Below are positions 1 to 9,846 of a DNA stretch of 64,000 nucleotides, piece after piece (position 1 is the first letter of the stretch; every line of letters begins with the position of its first letter). The notes under the pieces were generated by a model. That model was given only the letters and a program-made list of their open reading frames with translations. It made no database searches and had not been told where the DNA came from. The position numbers and the translations under genes are program-made. The stretch lies in the NCBI GenBank assembly GCA_963829135.1, contig CAWHHO010000007.1, forward strand, positions 1 to 64,000, written 5' to 3'. The DNA is from Kumtagia sp963829135. Lineage in GTDB: Bacteria; Pseudomonadota; Alphaproteobacteria; Rhizobiales; Rhizobiaceae.

Positions 1-313
1 CGGGTCGTAAAAGCGGAACATCACCTTGCGACCGTGGGAAATTCCGCCCAGCAGGAAATGGCGGAAATGCTTGCGCAGTTCCTCTAATCCGCGCTCAGAT
101 CGACGACCAGGCCCAGCTCTTCCCCCATCCTTAGTCACGCCAATATGCGGACAGTTGCGTATTGACGGATAGATCGACAAGGAAGGGCGAAACCGCTTGT
201 ACGGCAGGGTCCTGCCGTCCGGCAAACAGACATACATAGGCAGGCGATCGTTTGATAAGACGTAGTAGGCCGGGGTCACGGGCGCAGTCGATCAATCCGA
301 ACAGCCTGGTCAT
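1..313 (-). pseudogene. DUF4123 type VI secretion adaptor, partial and frameshifted
   Basis: Read on the minus strand from the ATG at 313, the product begins with LFGLIDCARDP, continues through PFLVDLS, and after two one-base frame changes (near 131 and near 88) gives EELRKHFRHFLL and then MFRFYDP at the window edge. The LxHFR...FRFYDP pattern is the signature of DUF4123 proteins, known as adaptors that load effectors onto the VgrG/PAAR spike of type VI secretion systems. It lies just downstream of the PAAR gene on the same strand, the usual order. The gene continues beyond base 1. Family assignment is good; whether the frame breaks are real is unknown. Confidence 0.75.
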
Positions 314-375
314 CGCCTCAAGAACCGCAGACCTCGCAGAACGGCGTGCCGGACGCCGAGGCCCCTGCCATCACT

Positions 376-988
376 TCAACCTGAGCGGAAGGAGGCGCGA
401 CGGTCGTCGGCGAAGCACCCGCAGGCACCCCCTCGACCTGCGAGGACGACATGCTCAGCGTCTCCACTGTTCACTTCGCCGATGATAACGGTCGGCAGAC
501 CCATCAGGATCTTGTCCGGCGGGCCGAACGCCTCAAGAATGGTGTCGCCCATCCGGCATGCCGGGCGGACCGTTGATATACACCCCGGTGGAGGCCGTCG
601 ATGACGACGCCCGCCCCATGCGGGGGCGGCGGTAAGGGAACCGGCGCGGCGGAAACGCACATGTGGATATCGGCGCCGCCCGCGGAACTCGTTATCGTGG
701 CGCTCATGGATGCGGCTTCTGCCGCCTTCAACGCTTCATCGGCGGCGATGGCCGCCGGCGCGCCAGGCGTTCCCATCGCCGCGGTGCGGGTAGCAAGCGA
801 AGCGGTCACTCGGACATCGGACGCCGTCTTTGCCGCCATCAGGCCGGCAACGGCGGCGGCGCCTATGCCGCGCGCCACGCGGGCTTTCCGCCGATGAGGA
901 CGGTTATTGCACCCGGACCTGGGAGCAGCATACCCGGTAGCAGGTGAACGGTTGGATCGAGAATTCGGGCGGCTGGACCTGTTGGCAT
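376..988 (-). pseudogene. PAAR-domain spike tip protein, frameshifted
   Basis: From an ATG at 988 the product starts MPTGPAARILDPTVH and GAITVLIGGKPAWRA, then continues in a second frame (AAAVAGLMAAK ... GADIHMC) and, after two more single-base changes near 590 and 560, in VYINGP and ACRMGDTILEAFGPP, ILMGLPTVIIGE. The repeated 'VxIxGxPAxRxGD' pattern is the PAAR repeat that forms the conical tip of the type VI secretion spike. The breaks lie near 863, 590 and 560; each is repaired by a one-base change. It sits upstream of the DUF4123 adaptor gene, so the two form one spike-loading unit. No dedicated C-terminal toxin domain is visible. Confidence 0.78.
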
Positions 989-1492
989 CCTTGTCACCGA
1001 CGGCAATGTGCTGCGTGCATGATAATCAGAACTGACGCCTTGTGGCGAGGCATTATCGATTATTAGTGCACTCTTTCCAAAAGACGAATTCTCAGAACCA
1101 CTTCCTCCTGCTGGCAATGAGTTCAACTTTCCGTTCGATGCCATCCGACCTTCGCCGGCATTTTCGGTCGACATCGCCTCGCACGTCATCGCGAGATACG
1201 GCTTCTAAGTCCGTGGACTAGGTTCGTGGCTCACAGTGGGTCGTAAATTGGACTTAAGCCTGTGGTCGACCTAGCGCCGACGCTGATTGCGTGAATGTAG
1301 TGCACGCGCTCTCCAGCAACTCGCTGCCGCGTTGGTAAGATGCGAAGCGGAACCCTCTTCACGCGGGCCGGCTTGGGGCAGCGGACTAATACCGAAGCAA
1401 CAAAAAAGTCGACTTTTTCGCCCAGGTCCTTAGCATGGTTTGCTTGCGAAAGCGGCCAGCGACGGCTCGCGCGCCCCTAGCGTTTTTTTATC
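989..1492. other. Intergenic region between divergent T6SS-related genes
   Basis: No convincing gene is seen here. It separates the minus-strand PAAR gene from the plus-strand gene starting at 1493 and must hold both promoters; no clear operator or terminator was recognised. A minus-strand open frame reaches 1189 but only its part below 988 matches PAAR. Confidence 0.4.
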
Positions 1493-1869
1493 ATGCTCAA
1501 AATTCGTAAGACGCAAATCGACGCTCTTTCGAACGCGGGGATCAAGCGGTTCGAGGATGAGCTGACCGCGCATTTCCGAGACCACTTGCCGGAGCACTAT
1601 CGCGCTCTGGGGAATCCGGGACGCGCGGCGCCATTCAACTCGGAATCGAGCGCGCGCAGAGCTACGGCATAGTCGGCTCGAAGCCGGCATGACCGTTTAC
1701 ATTCAGCATATGTTCTTGTTTGGAGAAGATTTCGATCGTGATCCCAGTCTGCCCTGGGCGGCGGACACTCTTGCGGACCCGTTGATCACTCGGCAGCCGC
1801 GTTCAGCGCTTGGCCGCCGCATCGCTCGCCTATCTTCGCGAACTCCAACTCAAGCGGGACTCACCCTGA
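1493..1869 (+). pseudogene. Small T6SS-associated protein, frameshifted
   Basis: The ATG at 1493 gives MLKIRKTQIDAL and RFEDELTAHFRDHLPEHY; a one-base change near 1613 continues as GIERAQSYGI; another near 1688 gives FLFGEDFDRDPSLPWA; and a third near 1800 leads to LAAASLAYLRELQLKRD before a TGA at 1867-1869. This composite resembles the short proteins of about 125 residues often found beside PAAR genes in proteobacteria; the resemblance is from memory of the pattern 'RFEDRMVxHLRxFFP...GIERAxxYGI...FGxDFDxDPxLPWA'. Its role is unknown. The stop overlaps the next start (TGATG), so the two genes are probably translationally coupled. Confidence 0.6.
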
Positions 1870-2596
1870 TGAGCGACCAGTCGGTTGCAAAGCGTGTCAT
1901 ACAAGGCATTGGTTTCGTGCTCATGCCCGCGGCCTCCGCAATCGCCTATCGGCTAAGCTACATCGGGCCCATCGCTGCTCTTGTTGTTGCCGGAGTTGGA
2001 GTGGTGGGCGGTGTCGTAGTGTCTTGCAAAATCGGTCAAAACATCGATCTCAAGTCTCAACAATTGCTAGATGCAGCCAAAATTACGATTGCAAACCTTC
2101 CCCCCGGCTTCGTTGCGACAATCGATGATGGTGCCAAGCGGGCCCTCAATGCGTTTCCGCATATGGATGCGGGGCCGATCACACAATATAGATGGCAATT
2201 TCTAGGTGATCAAAAGCTTATATGGATTCGACTGGCGCAACCAAAACGATTTCCGATCTGCAACCGCCGCCGAACCAACATCATCGGGTGGTACAAACAA
2301 AGTGGGAACTACCCGACGGGACTGTCGTCAAGTTAAAGGAGACTGTACCTCCCGGCCTCAGAGTTGACCGATTTAGGGACGAGCCATCGCTCTCTATTGG
2401 CGTTGTAAAGCGTGACGCTAACGGTCAACTAATGCCGGAGACCTATCAGAACGAAGCGTTCAAGGTTTCCAAACACGGTACGCCTGTACCTAAATCACCC
2501 AACGAGATGGACATACCAGGAAACCTATCGCCTGCCGCAAGGGAACTGCATATTCGGGCCCTGATCGAACCCGGACATCAATTGGTTTTAAGATAG
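1869..2596 (+). pseudogene. Membrane protein next to T6SS genes, possible effector, frameshifted
   Basis: The product starts MSDQSVAKRVIQGIGF at the ATG overlapping the previous stop. Residues about 12-60 hold a long hydrophobic glycine/alanine/valine stretch, probably one or two membrane segments; a soluble region follows. The frame changes once near 2230-2260 and then runs to a TAG at 2594-2596 through WELPDGTVVKLKE and SPAARELHIRALIEPGH. I do not recognise the family. Position in a PAAR-linked unit suggests a secreted effector or its partner, but this is inference from place only. Base composition falls compared with the core region, which fits acquired DNA. Confidence 0.45.
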
Positions 2597-2598
2597 AT

Positions 2599-2977
2599 AT
2601 GAGCGCCACCTTTTTTCTTTATCCAAAAACAAAAATTCGACCCGCGCGAAATCAGCAATAAGATTCTCCGCTACGATGGAGCATTGCGTGATCCGACGGA
2701 TCCAGCTGGCTTGATTATTGCCGAGTCGCGCGCGGAAGCCACCGATGCGGCTCGCAATTTAATGATTACTCCACCAAGAAATCCCTGGAAGGTTCTGCTT
2801 CATATCGAGCCAGATATCATCCACGTTTATCGTGAGTCTACACAAGAGGTACTCGATTATTTCAGACCTATACTTAGTGTAATACTTATACCCTATACGG
2901 CCCAAATAAAAGACGATGAAGGTAGGAATATCGATATGAATGTCAACGAAGGAATTGAAAACTATCTGCTTCGATAG
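2599..2977 (+). pseudogene. Unknown small protein following the putative effector, frameshifted
   Basis: An ATG at 2599, two bases after the preceding stop, begins MSATFFLYPKTK; a one-base change in the A-run near 2636 leads into FDPREISNKILRYDGAL and on to NVNEGIENYLLR before the TAG at 2975. The product would be about 125 residues, soluble and acidic, without signal peptide or membrane segment. In effector/immunity pairs the immunity gene usually follows at once like this, but no sequence feature proves that role. The DNA is markedly AT-rich for this window. Confidence 0.4.
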
Positions 2978-3592
2978 GAAATTGCTGCTGAGCAGAGTTT
3001 GCAGCACTAGTACTGCATTTTTATAGTTCAGCTCGGTTTTGCCGTAGTTTTACTTTTGCGATTGACGAAGCCGCGACTTAGCGAATGATCACTCGGTTCG
3101 CTCAGTGCGTTGGATCGCTACAGCACAGACGACTGCGTTCGCGGTCAATCTGGCCGCCCGGCTTGAGGGTTCACCGAGCTTGGGGCGCATTTCTGTTTTG
3201 AGTTCCGCTCGAGATCACGGTCGAAGCTGGCTTAAAGTTACGCTCAAGGACAGGGCGACCAATCGCCGTGACTCTCCACGTGCGCGCCTCTACAGTATCT
3301 GCGTTGGCGCATTGATGGAACCAACGATCCGAGGACCTACATTATACTCTACGTCGTTGTTATGAGTCGTCGCCATTTGTTCGAGGACCGTCCGCTGCCG
3401 GTTTGCTGAGCTGTTTATTACGCTGCAACTGGGATAGCGTTGTCAGTCCAAGTTATCCTTGCGCCGATGGCGAGCCAGCTTCGAGTCAACAACGACCTTC
3501 GTGCGTTCCGAAAATGCGGCAATTAATGGCTGGAGCTGGTATCCAATTTGGATATTCTTATCACCTCAGTCTTGGAAGTCACGAGTTCCTAA
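2978..3592. other. Gene-free stretch before the sugar island
   Basis: No open frame here has recognisable protein content. It marks the change from the T6SS remnant to the carbohydrate island. Its right end holds the 15-bp dyad at 3540-3554 described separately. Confidence 0.4.
3540..3554. promoter_or_regulatory. Putative operator of the HTH-SBP regulator, copy 1
   Basis: The 15-mer TATCCAATTTGGATA is a near-perfect palindrome 38 bp before the regulator's ATG. An almost identical 15-mer, TATCCGTTTTGGATA, stands before the solute-binding protein gene at 5413-5427, and both are preceded by G and followed by TT. Two matched dyads at the regulator and its linked operon are the pattern expected for autoregulation plus control of the transporter. 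Confidence 0.6.
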
Positions 3593-5384
3593 ATGGCAAG
3601 GTCAGTAGTTCGCAGTGGATCAAAGAACCTTGATACTACACGGCCGGAAGGCCCCTATGAGGGAAGCACTGGCCTTGCGGATGCAATCCCCGGTGACGCC
3701 GGCCCGCTTCTGGATTTCATAGATCAGCTGGAGGTGGATACCGATCAGTCGCTGGGGCTTAAGTCGGGGTACCGCGAGTTGCGCATTGCAACAGAGCTGC
3801 TGCGGCGTCACCTCACCGGCAACCTAGTAACTAGTACCGCACTCGCTCTGGCATCAGGGCTGACCTACGGAACGGCGATGCGTGCCCTCCAGAATATGGA
3901 GCAGCGGGGGCTGATAATTAAGCGGGCTCGCACGGACACAGGCAAATCATATTCACTGCATCCGTCGGCTCTGCTTCTGACACGCTGGGAGGACTATGCA
4001 CGCCGGCTTCGCGCCATCGTCTACTCGACTAGCGTGCACGTTCAAGCCACCGATGGCGCTGACAGGACAAGGTTACAGGCTTCCCCTGAGGCGCGAAGTC
4101 CTTCCTGCACCGACGGTGTTGGAGGAGAAACTCCATCTCGGAAAGAGCATTCGCTTCTTAGTTCACGCTGATCCAACTTTCTCAGCGATGAATGCTCTGA
4201 AAAAACGGTTCGAGATGATGTTCGGGGTGGAGATCCGGAGCCGCGCCCTGTCCATTGACCGCCTGCGTGGCGAGATCATAGCAAACAGCGCCCTTCAGAC
4301 GTCTCAATACGATATCGTCGCGTGTGATCTGCCTTGGTTTGGCGAAATGGCGTCGATGGGCCGCTTAATGTCCCTCAATTCTATCTTCAAGCGGTCTGAT
4401 TTCGATAGCGCGGACTTCCACCCTGATGCACTCGCCAGCACGCGCCACAGGGGGGTGCACTTTGGCGTTCCGATTTTGACAACGGCGGAAATTCTCGTCT
4501 ACAGGACGGACCTCTATTCTGCGGAGGGCCTGTCGCCCCCAGCAACTGTAGCAGCCAGCCTCTCCAACGCGAAGGTACTCCACCGCCCCCACAGAGGTAC
4601 AAGTGGCATCGCTTGGACGGGCGCAAGGGGGACCCCGGTTGGCCACACGTTCATAATGGTTATGGGTGCGTTTGGACAGCCGATAGTCAACCTGAGGAGA
4701 ACGGCGGATGGTTTCGACGCCGAGCACGTAAGCGGCGATGAGCTGCGTCCGATGTTCCGCACCGAGGCCGCGCATGAGACAGCGGAATACTTGATTGAGT
4801 TGCTGGAATACTCAGCCCCAAACACCCTCACCATGGCCTGGTATGACCGTGCAATAGCATACGCCCAAGGGACTGTCGCAAGCGCCTATTCCCACTCACT
4901 CCTCGCGCCGTTGTTTGAGCGCAACGAGATGTCCCCCGCGTATCGGCGCACCGGATATACGCCTCATCCGGCGGGACCGAAAGGTCGCGCGGTGGCACCA
5001 CTCGGCGGCTACGCACTAGCAATGCCGTCCAACCTCGAAGGGAGGCGCATTGCCCCTGTGAGGCTCGCTTTACAGGCATTGACGTCAGCGAGTGCTGCCA
5101 AACTGTATCTGACCAATGGCAGCCTTTCCTCTCCGCGTTTCAGCGTCAGCAGCGATCCCGAGATACGTTCGGCGTCACCGATGATCCCGGCCATAGATGC
5201 GATGGCCAAGGCCGGGATCATCAGAGTGTGGCCGCGCCCCCCGATACCCGAATGGTCCGAACTGGTCGCTATTGCAGGAGAGGAAATTCACGACATGCTC
5301 AGCAAACGCAAAAGCGTGGAGCAGGCACTGACTGCGGCGCAGAACCGGGCCGATTCCCTGATGCGCAACCGGGGTCACTACTAG
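3593..5384 (+). pseudogene. One-component regulator: winged HTH fused to sugar-binding (SBP) domain, one frameshift
   Basis: The N-terminal part, from the ATG at 3593, has a winged-helix region at about residues 60-130 (YRELRIATELLRRHLTG, LASGLTYGTAMRALQNMEQ, RGLIIKRARTDTGKSYSLHP) like MarR/ArsR-type DNA-binding domains. After one frame change between about 4020 and 4090 the protein continues for some 430 residues as an extracellular solute-binding-like domain (LPAPTVLEEKL, SIRFLVHADPTF, YDIVACDLPWF ... WPRPPIPEWSELVAIAGEEI), ending in the helix typical of sugar-binding proteins. No signal peptide precedes it, so this is a cytoplasmic sensor. It precedes an ABC sugar importer, and matched dyads at 3540 and 5413 suggest that it controls both itself and the importer. 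Confidence 0.72.
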
Positions 5385-5412
5385 TCTAGTACGGTACGCG
5401 GCGCCCACGGAG

Positions 5413-5427
5413 TATCCGTTTTGGATA
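5413..5427. promoter_or_regulatory. Putative operator of the HTH-SBP regulator, copy 2
   Basis: TATCCGTTTTGGATA lies between the regulator and the solute-binding protein gene, about 185 bp before its ATG. It differs from the copy at 3540 at two central positions, keeping both half-sites (TATCC and GGATA). See the first copy for the reasoning. Confidence 0.6.
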
Positions 5428-5610
5428 TTTAATGTCCAGGCTGGACGTCTTTCCGGCTATTCCCCTGTCTCGTTTCCAACTACCCATTACTTGCTACCGA
5501 GAATGGCTTCAGGAGTGCCTGCTGTGGGAGCGGCGCGGCGCGAAGGTTCCATTCCAGGCACTGATGGGTTCGTCGCGCCTTTAGGATCTGCGGCACAAAG
5601 GGAGGAAGCA

Positions 5611-6927
5611 ATGAAGGCTCTACACAAGGGGATACTCTTAGCAGCGACGGCGTTGGCCTGGTGCGCGCCCGCCGTAGCGCAGGAATGCAAGCCTGAAGAT
5701 CGGCAGCTTTTGACAGTTTGGGATCAGTTCGAATACTACGGCATGACTGCCGCCGGCCCAGCAGTCGAGAAGATCCACGCGGCTTTTCAGAAAGAGCACC
5801 CCTGTGTGGTTTTCTCTCGGTCGGTATTCGGCGGCGGGTTCCCAATCCGCAACGCGGTAGAGTTGGCGCTCACCTCAGGCGAAGCTCCGGACGTATTCTA
5901 TTCATGGCCCTCCGGGGCTGGCCTCACAACGTACGCAAATGCGGGCTATCTGACCGATCTGACGCCCTATGCAGACAAGTATAAATGGCGTGATCGCCTG
6001 CCCGACTGGGCCTTGGAGCGCAACACTTTCAAGGGCAAGCTGTACGCCTACCCGTGGGAACAGGATCTAGAGTTCGTTTACTACAACAAGGCTCTATTCG
6101 CGGAACTCGGCCTTGAGATACCAAAATCCTTCGATGATGTTCTTGCTTGGTGTGACAAGGCGTCAGCGGCAGGAAAGATACCGATCGCCCTCGGCAACCA
6201 GGATCTTTGGCCCGCTGTGAACATGTGGACCGACGTTACTGCTCTGGTTGGCGGACGTCAGACTGGCCTTGCGCTCCTTCAGGACCGACAGGAGTGGAAT
6301 TCGGCGGAGCCTAAGGACGCGTTTGACCACATCTTAAAAATGGTCGAGCACAAGTGCTTCAGCCCTGGTTTCAACGGCACATCCTACAACGACTCCCTGC
6401 TTCAGTTTTATTCTGGGCAAGCGACAGCAGTCTGGACCGGGACGTGGGTGATCCAGGACGTGTCCCAGAATATGAAGGACAACTTGGATATCTTCTACAT
6501 GCCCGCTTCAGCCCGAATCACCCGCAAGCCACTCATATGTCGGAAGGTTCGGCATGGTATATCTGGTCTGGCTCAAAGGTGCAGGACCTCGCCGCGGAGT
6601 ATATTAACTTCGTAACAGATCCACGGTGGCTTGGAAGCTTGGATTAAGGACGGCTATACGATCCCAATCCAAAAGAAGCCGCTGGACTTTACGACCTACG
6701 GAATGTCACCGATCGTAGCAAAGGCATTCAACACCGGCACAGCCATGGTAGAGAACAATGTTGATGCCTTCCATACCACCGCACCACCACGCGTTACGTT
6801 CGTTATGTATAACGACATCCAAGGCGTCCTGACCGGCGATACAAAGCCGGAGGATTTCCTGAAGAAGCTCGATGAGCAGATGGAAATCGCGAAGAAGGCG
6901 GGCGAAGTCTGGTCTCCGGCGCCCTGA
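5611..6927 (+). pseudogene. ABC sugar transporter periplasmic binding protein, two frameshifts
   Basis: The ATG at 5611 follows a strong AGGGAGGAAG site and encodes a signal peptide with AVAQ cleavage context near residue 25. The mature part (LLTVWDQFEYYG, APDVFYSWPSGAG, YAYPWEQDLEFVYYNKALF, QATAVWTGTWVIQDV) is a typical carbohydrate-binding protein of the SBP_1 family. Frame changes near 6510 and 6635 separate conserved segments EGSAWYIWSGSKVQDLA and AWIKDGYTIPIQKK, the last running to TGA at 6925. Total length about 435 residues matches the family. It captures the sugar for the permeases downstream; ligand unknown. Confidence 0.85.
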
Positions 6928-7007
6928 GCGCAAGTACCTACAGTGGGGCGTCGCGAGTAGACGCCCTACCCATCTTTCCCGCTGCTCAAGTTGGTCAAGT
7001 CAGGCAG

Positions 7008-7880
7008 ATGATCGATTCCCGCGGCCGACTGAGCCCGTATTTCTTCCTGGCGCCGGCGATCCTCTACCTAGGTATCTGGATTTACTATCCTATTGCGAAG
7101 AATTTTTATCTGAGCTTCTTCGGCTCCGACCAAACGCGTTCGAACAACTCCCATTTCGTCGGCCTCCAAAATTATCGTCAGCTTCTTTCGGACGAACTGT
7201 TCCATCGCGCGCTGCTCCACAATCTCGCGTGGGTAGCGCTGAGTATAGTGGTCCCCGTGGTTATTGGCCTGGTACTGGCAGTGCTTCTCGTGAACAGGCG
7301 TGCCCGCCTGTTTTATGCCGCGATCTTCTTCCTCCCAGCGACGGTGGCGCCGATAATGGCTGCCATCGTCTGGGGGTGGATATACAATCCAACGTTTGGG
7401 GCGCTAAACCAATTTCTGGGAGTTATCGGCCTGGGAGTTCTGCAGCACCCCTGGCTGGGGGACCCAGCCAGCGCGCTGGTTAGCGTAAACATGATCGGAA
7501 GCTGGGGCTATTACGGCTTTTGCACGCTGATCTTCCTTGCCGGCCTCCAAGGTATCGATCCCGAGATCTATGAGGCCGCGAAGATCGATGGCGCTAATGC
7601 CTTTCAGCGCTTCTGGTCTATCACGCTGCCGCTTCTCCGCCCGACGCTCATGTTCGTCATCGTCTACACGATCATTGGTTCCATGAAGTTCTTTGACATC
7701 ATCTACGTGGCGACCAAAGGCGGGCCTGACAATACAACGCAGATCGTGGCGGTCTACATGTTCGACCTCTTTATCCGCCAAGGCGAGGTGAATTACGCCG
7801 CCGCCATGAGCGTGGTCCTGACTGCGATCATTTTGCTGATGAGCCTTGTCGTCATCCGTAATGTAATGAGGCGCACATAA
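7008..7880 (+). CDS. ABC sugar transporter permease (MalF-type)
   Basis: An intact 290-residue inner-membrane protein with six predicted hydrophobic segments and the cytoplasmic EAA loop (EAAKIDGANAFQRFWSITLP) that docks on the ATPase. It forms the translocation channel with the next gene, whose ATG overlaps its stop by one base (TAATG). Placed between the binding protein and the second permease, in the standard order of carbohydrate-uptake transporter family 1 operons. Confidence 0.93.
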   Translation: MIDSRGRLSPYFFLAPAILYLGIWIYYPIAKNFYLSFFGSDQTRSNNSHFVGLQNYRQLLSDELFHRALLHNLAWVALSIVVPVVIGLVLAVLLVNRRARLFYAAIFFLPATVAPIMAAIVWGWIYNPTFGALNQFLGVIGLGVLQHPWLGDPASALVSVNMIGSWGYYGFCTLIFLAGLQGIDPEIYEAAKIDGANAFQRFWSITLPLLRPTLMFVIVYTIIGSMKFFDIIYVATKGGPDNTTQIVAVYMFDLFIRQGEVNYAAAMSVVLTAIILLMSLVVIRNVMRRT

Positions 7881-8719
7881 TGAATATTGTGAGGTTTCCC
7901 GCGCGGATTAGCAGCACATTAGGTGCCAACGGCCTTCTTATCATCTTCGTGCTTATTTCGCTTTTCCCGGTCTATCTTATGTTCATTACATCACTTAAGT
8001 CTCAGGGTGAGTTGATCCGGAATGTCTTTGCTTTGCCGCAAGATCCCAAGTGGAGCAATTATTCACTCGTCCTGATCCAGCGTGGCTATTATCGCGCGGT
8101 TATCAACAGCTTGCTCCTTGCCGGCCTAACGACGATACTGACCATCGCGCTCTCGGTCTTGGCGGCATATGCCTTTGCCGTCTTCGATTTTGTTGGGAAG
8201 CGCGCGCTCTTCATCATGGTTCTTATAGGGCTGATGGTGTCAGAGGTGTCGATCCTGATCCCCGTCTACACCCTGCTCAAGAACTGGAATCTTCTGAACA
8301 CCTTCGTCGGCATGCTCCTGCCGCAGATCGCACTTGGTTTGTCATTCGGCATTTTTCTGATGACAACGTTTTTTCGAGAGGTACCCAAAGACCTCATCGA
8401 TGCCGCGCGGCTCGACGGTTGCACTGACTTGCAACTCCTCAAGAATGTTATGATCCCGCTTGGTCTGCCGGCGATCAATGCGCTCGCTGTTATCGAATTC
8501 ATGTGGACCTGGAACAGCTTCTTTTTTCCACTCGTCATCGCGACGAGGCAAGATCTCATGCCGCTAAGCGTGTCGATCATCGATTTCATGGGTCGCTTTA
8601 CGTTCAATTATGAGCTGGTCGCGACGACATGCGTGATCATGTTCGTACCAATCCTAGTCCTCTATTTGTTGACCCAGCGTAGCTTCCGGCGAGGCGTCAC
8701 CATGGGAGCCGTCAAATGA
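7880..8719 (+). CDS. ABC sugar transporter permease (MalG-type)
   Basis: An intact 279-residue partner permease. It starts with a short cytoplasmic leader and a membrane helix (LLIIFVLISLFPVYLMFITSL), has about six helices and an EAA loop near residue 175 (DAARLDGCTDLQLLKNVMIP), and ends in the usual RGVTMGAVK tail. Its stop overlaps the start of the ATPase gene (ATGA), which indicates translational coupling within one operon. Confidence 0.93.
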   Translation: MNIVRFPARISSTLGANGLLIIFVLISLFPVYLMFITSLKSQGELIRNVFALPQDPKWSNYSLVLIQRGYYRAVINSLLLAGLTTILTIALSVLAAYAFAVFDFVGKRALFIMVLIGLMVSEVSILIPVYTLLKNWNLLNTFVGMLLPQIALGLSFGIFLMTTFFREVPKDLIDAARLDGCTDLQLLKNVMIPLGLPAINALAVIEFMWTWNSFFFPLVIATRQDLMPLSVSIIDFMGRFTFNYELVATTCVIMFVPILVLYLLTQRSFRRGVTMGAVK

Positions 8720-9826
8720 GCCAGCCCGCGCGTATGCCAACGTCAAAGTCAGATGGAAAGGTGAGCATCAGAAAGGTCGAGAAGTCGTTCGGCCGCAACG
8801 CAGTGCTCAAGGGAGTCGATCTCGAGATCGCCGATCGCGAGTTTGTCATTCTGCTGGGACCGTCGGGTTGCGGAAAAACAACGCTTCTACGCATCCTTGC
8901 CGGGCTGGAATGGGCCGATGTTGGCGAAGTCTGGATGGGCGACCGCCGCGTGGACGCTCTTGAGCCGAAGGAGCGCAACGTCGCGATGGTGTTTCAGAGT
9001 TATGCGCTCTATCCACACATGACCGCCTTTGACAACCAGGCGTTCAGCATGAAGCTGCGAGGCAAGCCAAAGGAAGAGATTCGCGAACGCGTCACCCATG
9101 CGGCGCGAACGTTGGGGCTAGAGGCGCTTCTTGACCGCTTCCCGCGCCAACTCTCCGGAGGTCAGCGACAGCGTGTGTCGATGGGCCGTGCCATTGTGCG
9201 GTCTCGCCCAGGTCTTTCTATTCGACGAACCACTTTCGAACCTCGACGCGCAGCTTCGGGTGCATATGCGTGGCGAGATCAAGGATTTGCATCACAAGCT
9301 AGGAACGACCTCAATTTACGTCACACACGATCAGGTTGAGGCGATGACCATGGGCGACCGCATCGTTGTCATGAATGGCGGCGTGATCGAGCAGATTGGT
9401 ACGCCACTGGAGGTCTTCGACGTCCCGGCCAACACGTTCGTCGCCAGTTTCGTCGGCTCACCTTCGATGAATTTCCTTGCTGGGAAGGTCGAAGTCACGG
9501 CGGGAGCCGCGAAGATGCATATGGGTGACGGCTCGGCACTGCCGCTACCGCCCGCCGCACAAGCACACAGTGGAAAGGCTGTGACCGCCGGCATCAGGCC
9601 GCATCATTTTCTGCTGGATTCCGGTGGCACGTTGCGAGCTACCGTTAAGGACGTTCAGCCCACCGGCGTGGAGACGATCCTCCTTTGTCAACTTGGCGGC
9701 GCCGAAATCCTAGTCCAGCGGATGGAGCGGCTCGGCGTAGCGGTCGGAGAAACGGTTAGCCTCTCTGTCGATCCTCACAACGTGCACGTTTTCGCCGCCG
9801 ACAGTGGCCGGCGGATTTTGGGCTGA
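8716..9826 (+). pseudogene. ABC sugar transporter ATP-binding protein (UgpC/MsmK type), one frameshift
   Basis: The ATG at 8716 begins a 370-residue CUT1 ATPase. Walker A is GPSGCGKTT, the Q-loop FQSYALYPH, the signature LSGGQRQR; then the frame moves by one base near 9205 and continues with Walker B (VFLFDEPLSNLD), the H-loop (YVTHDQVEAMT) and a C-terminal regulatory TOBE domain to TGA at 9824. Every catalytic motif is present, so a single base error would restore a working energy module for the two permeases. Confidence 0.9.
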
Positions 9827-9846
9827 GTGGAGAGAGAATTCGCGGC

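Noticed and set aside
601..897. A 98-codon plus-strand frame rich in Ala and Met
   Set aside because: It is the antisense of the PAAR gene; the minus strand carries real PAAR motifs.
3105..3633. Two plus-strand open frames of 76-86 codons
   Set aside because: Composition is unlike protein of this genome, no motif, no ribosome site; they lie over the operator region.
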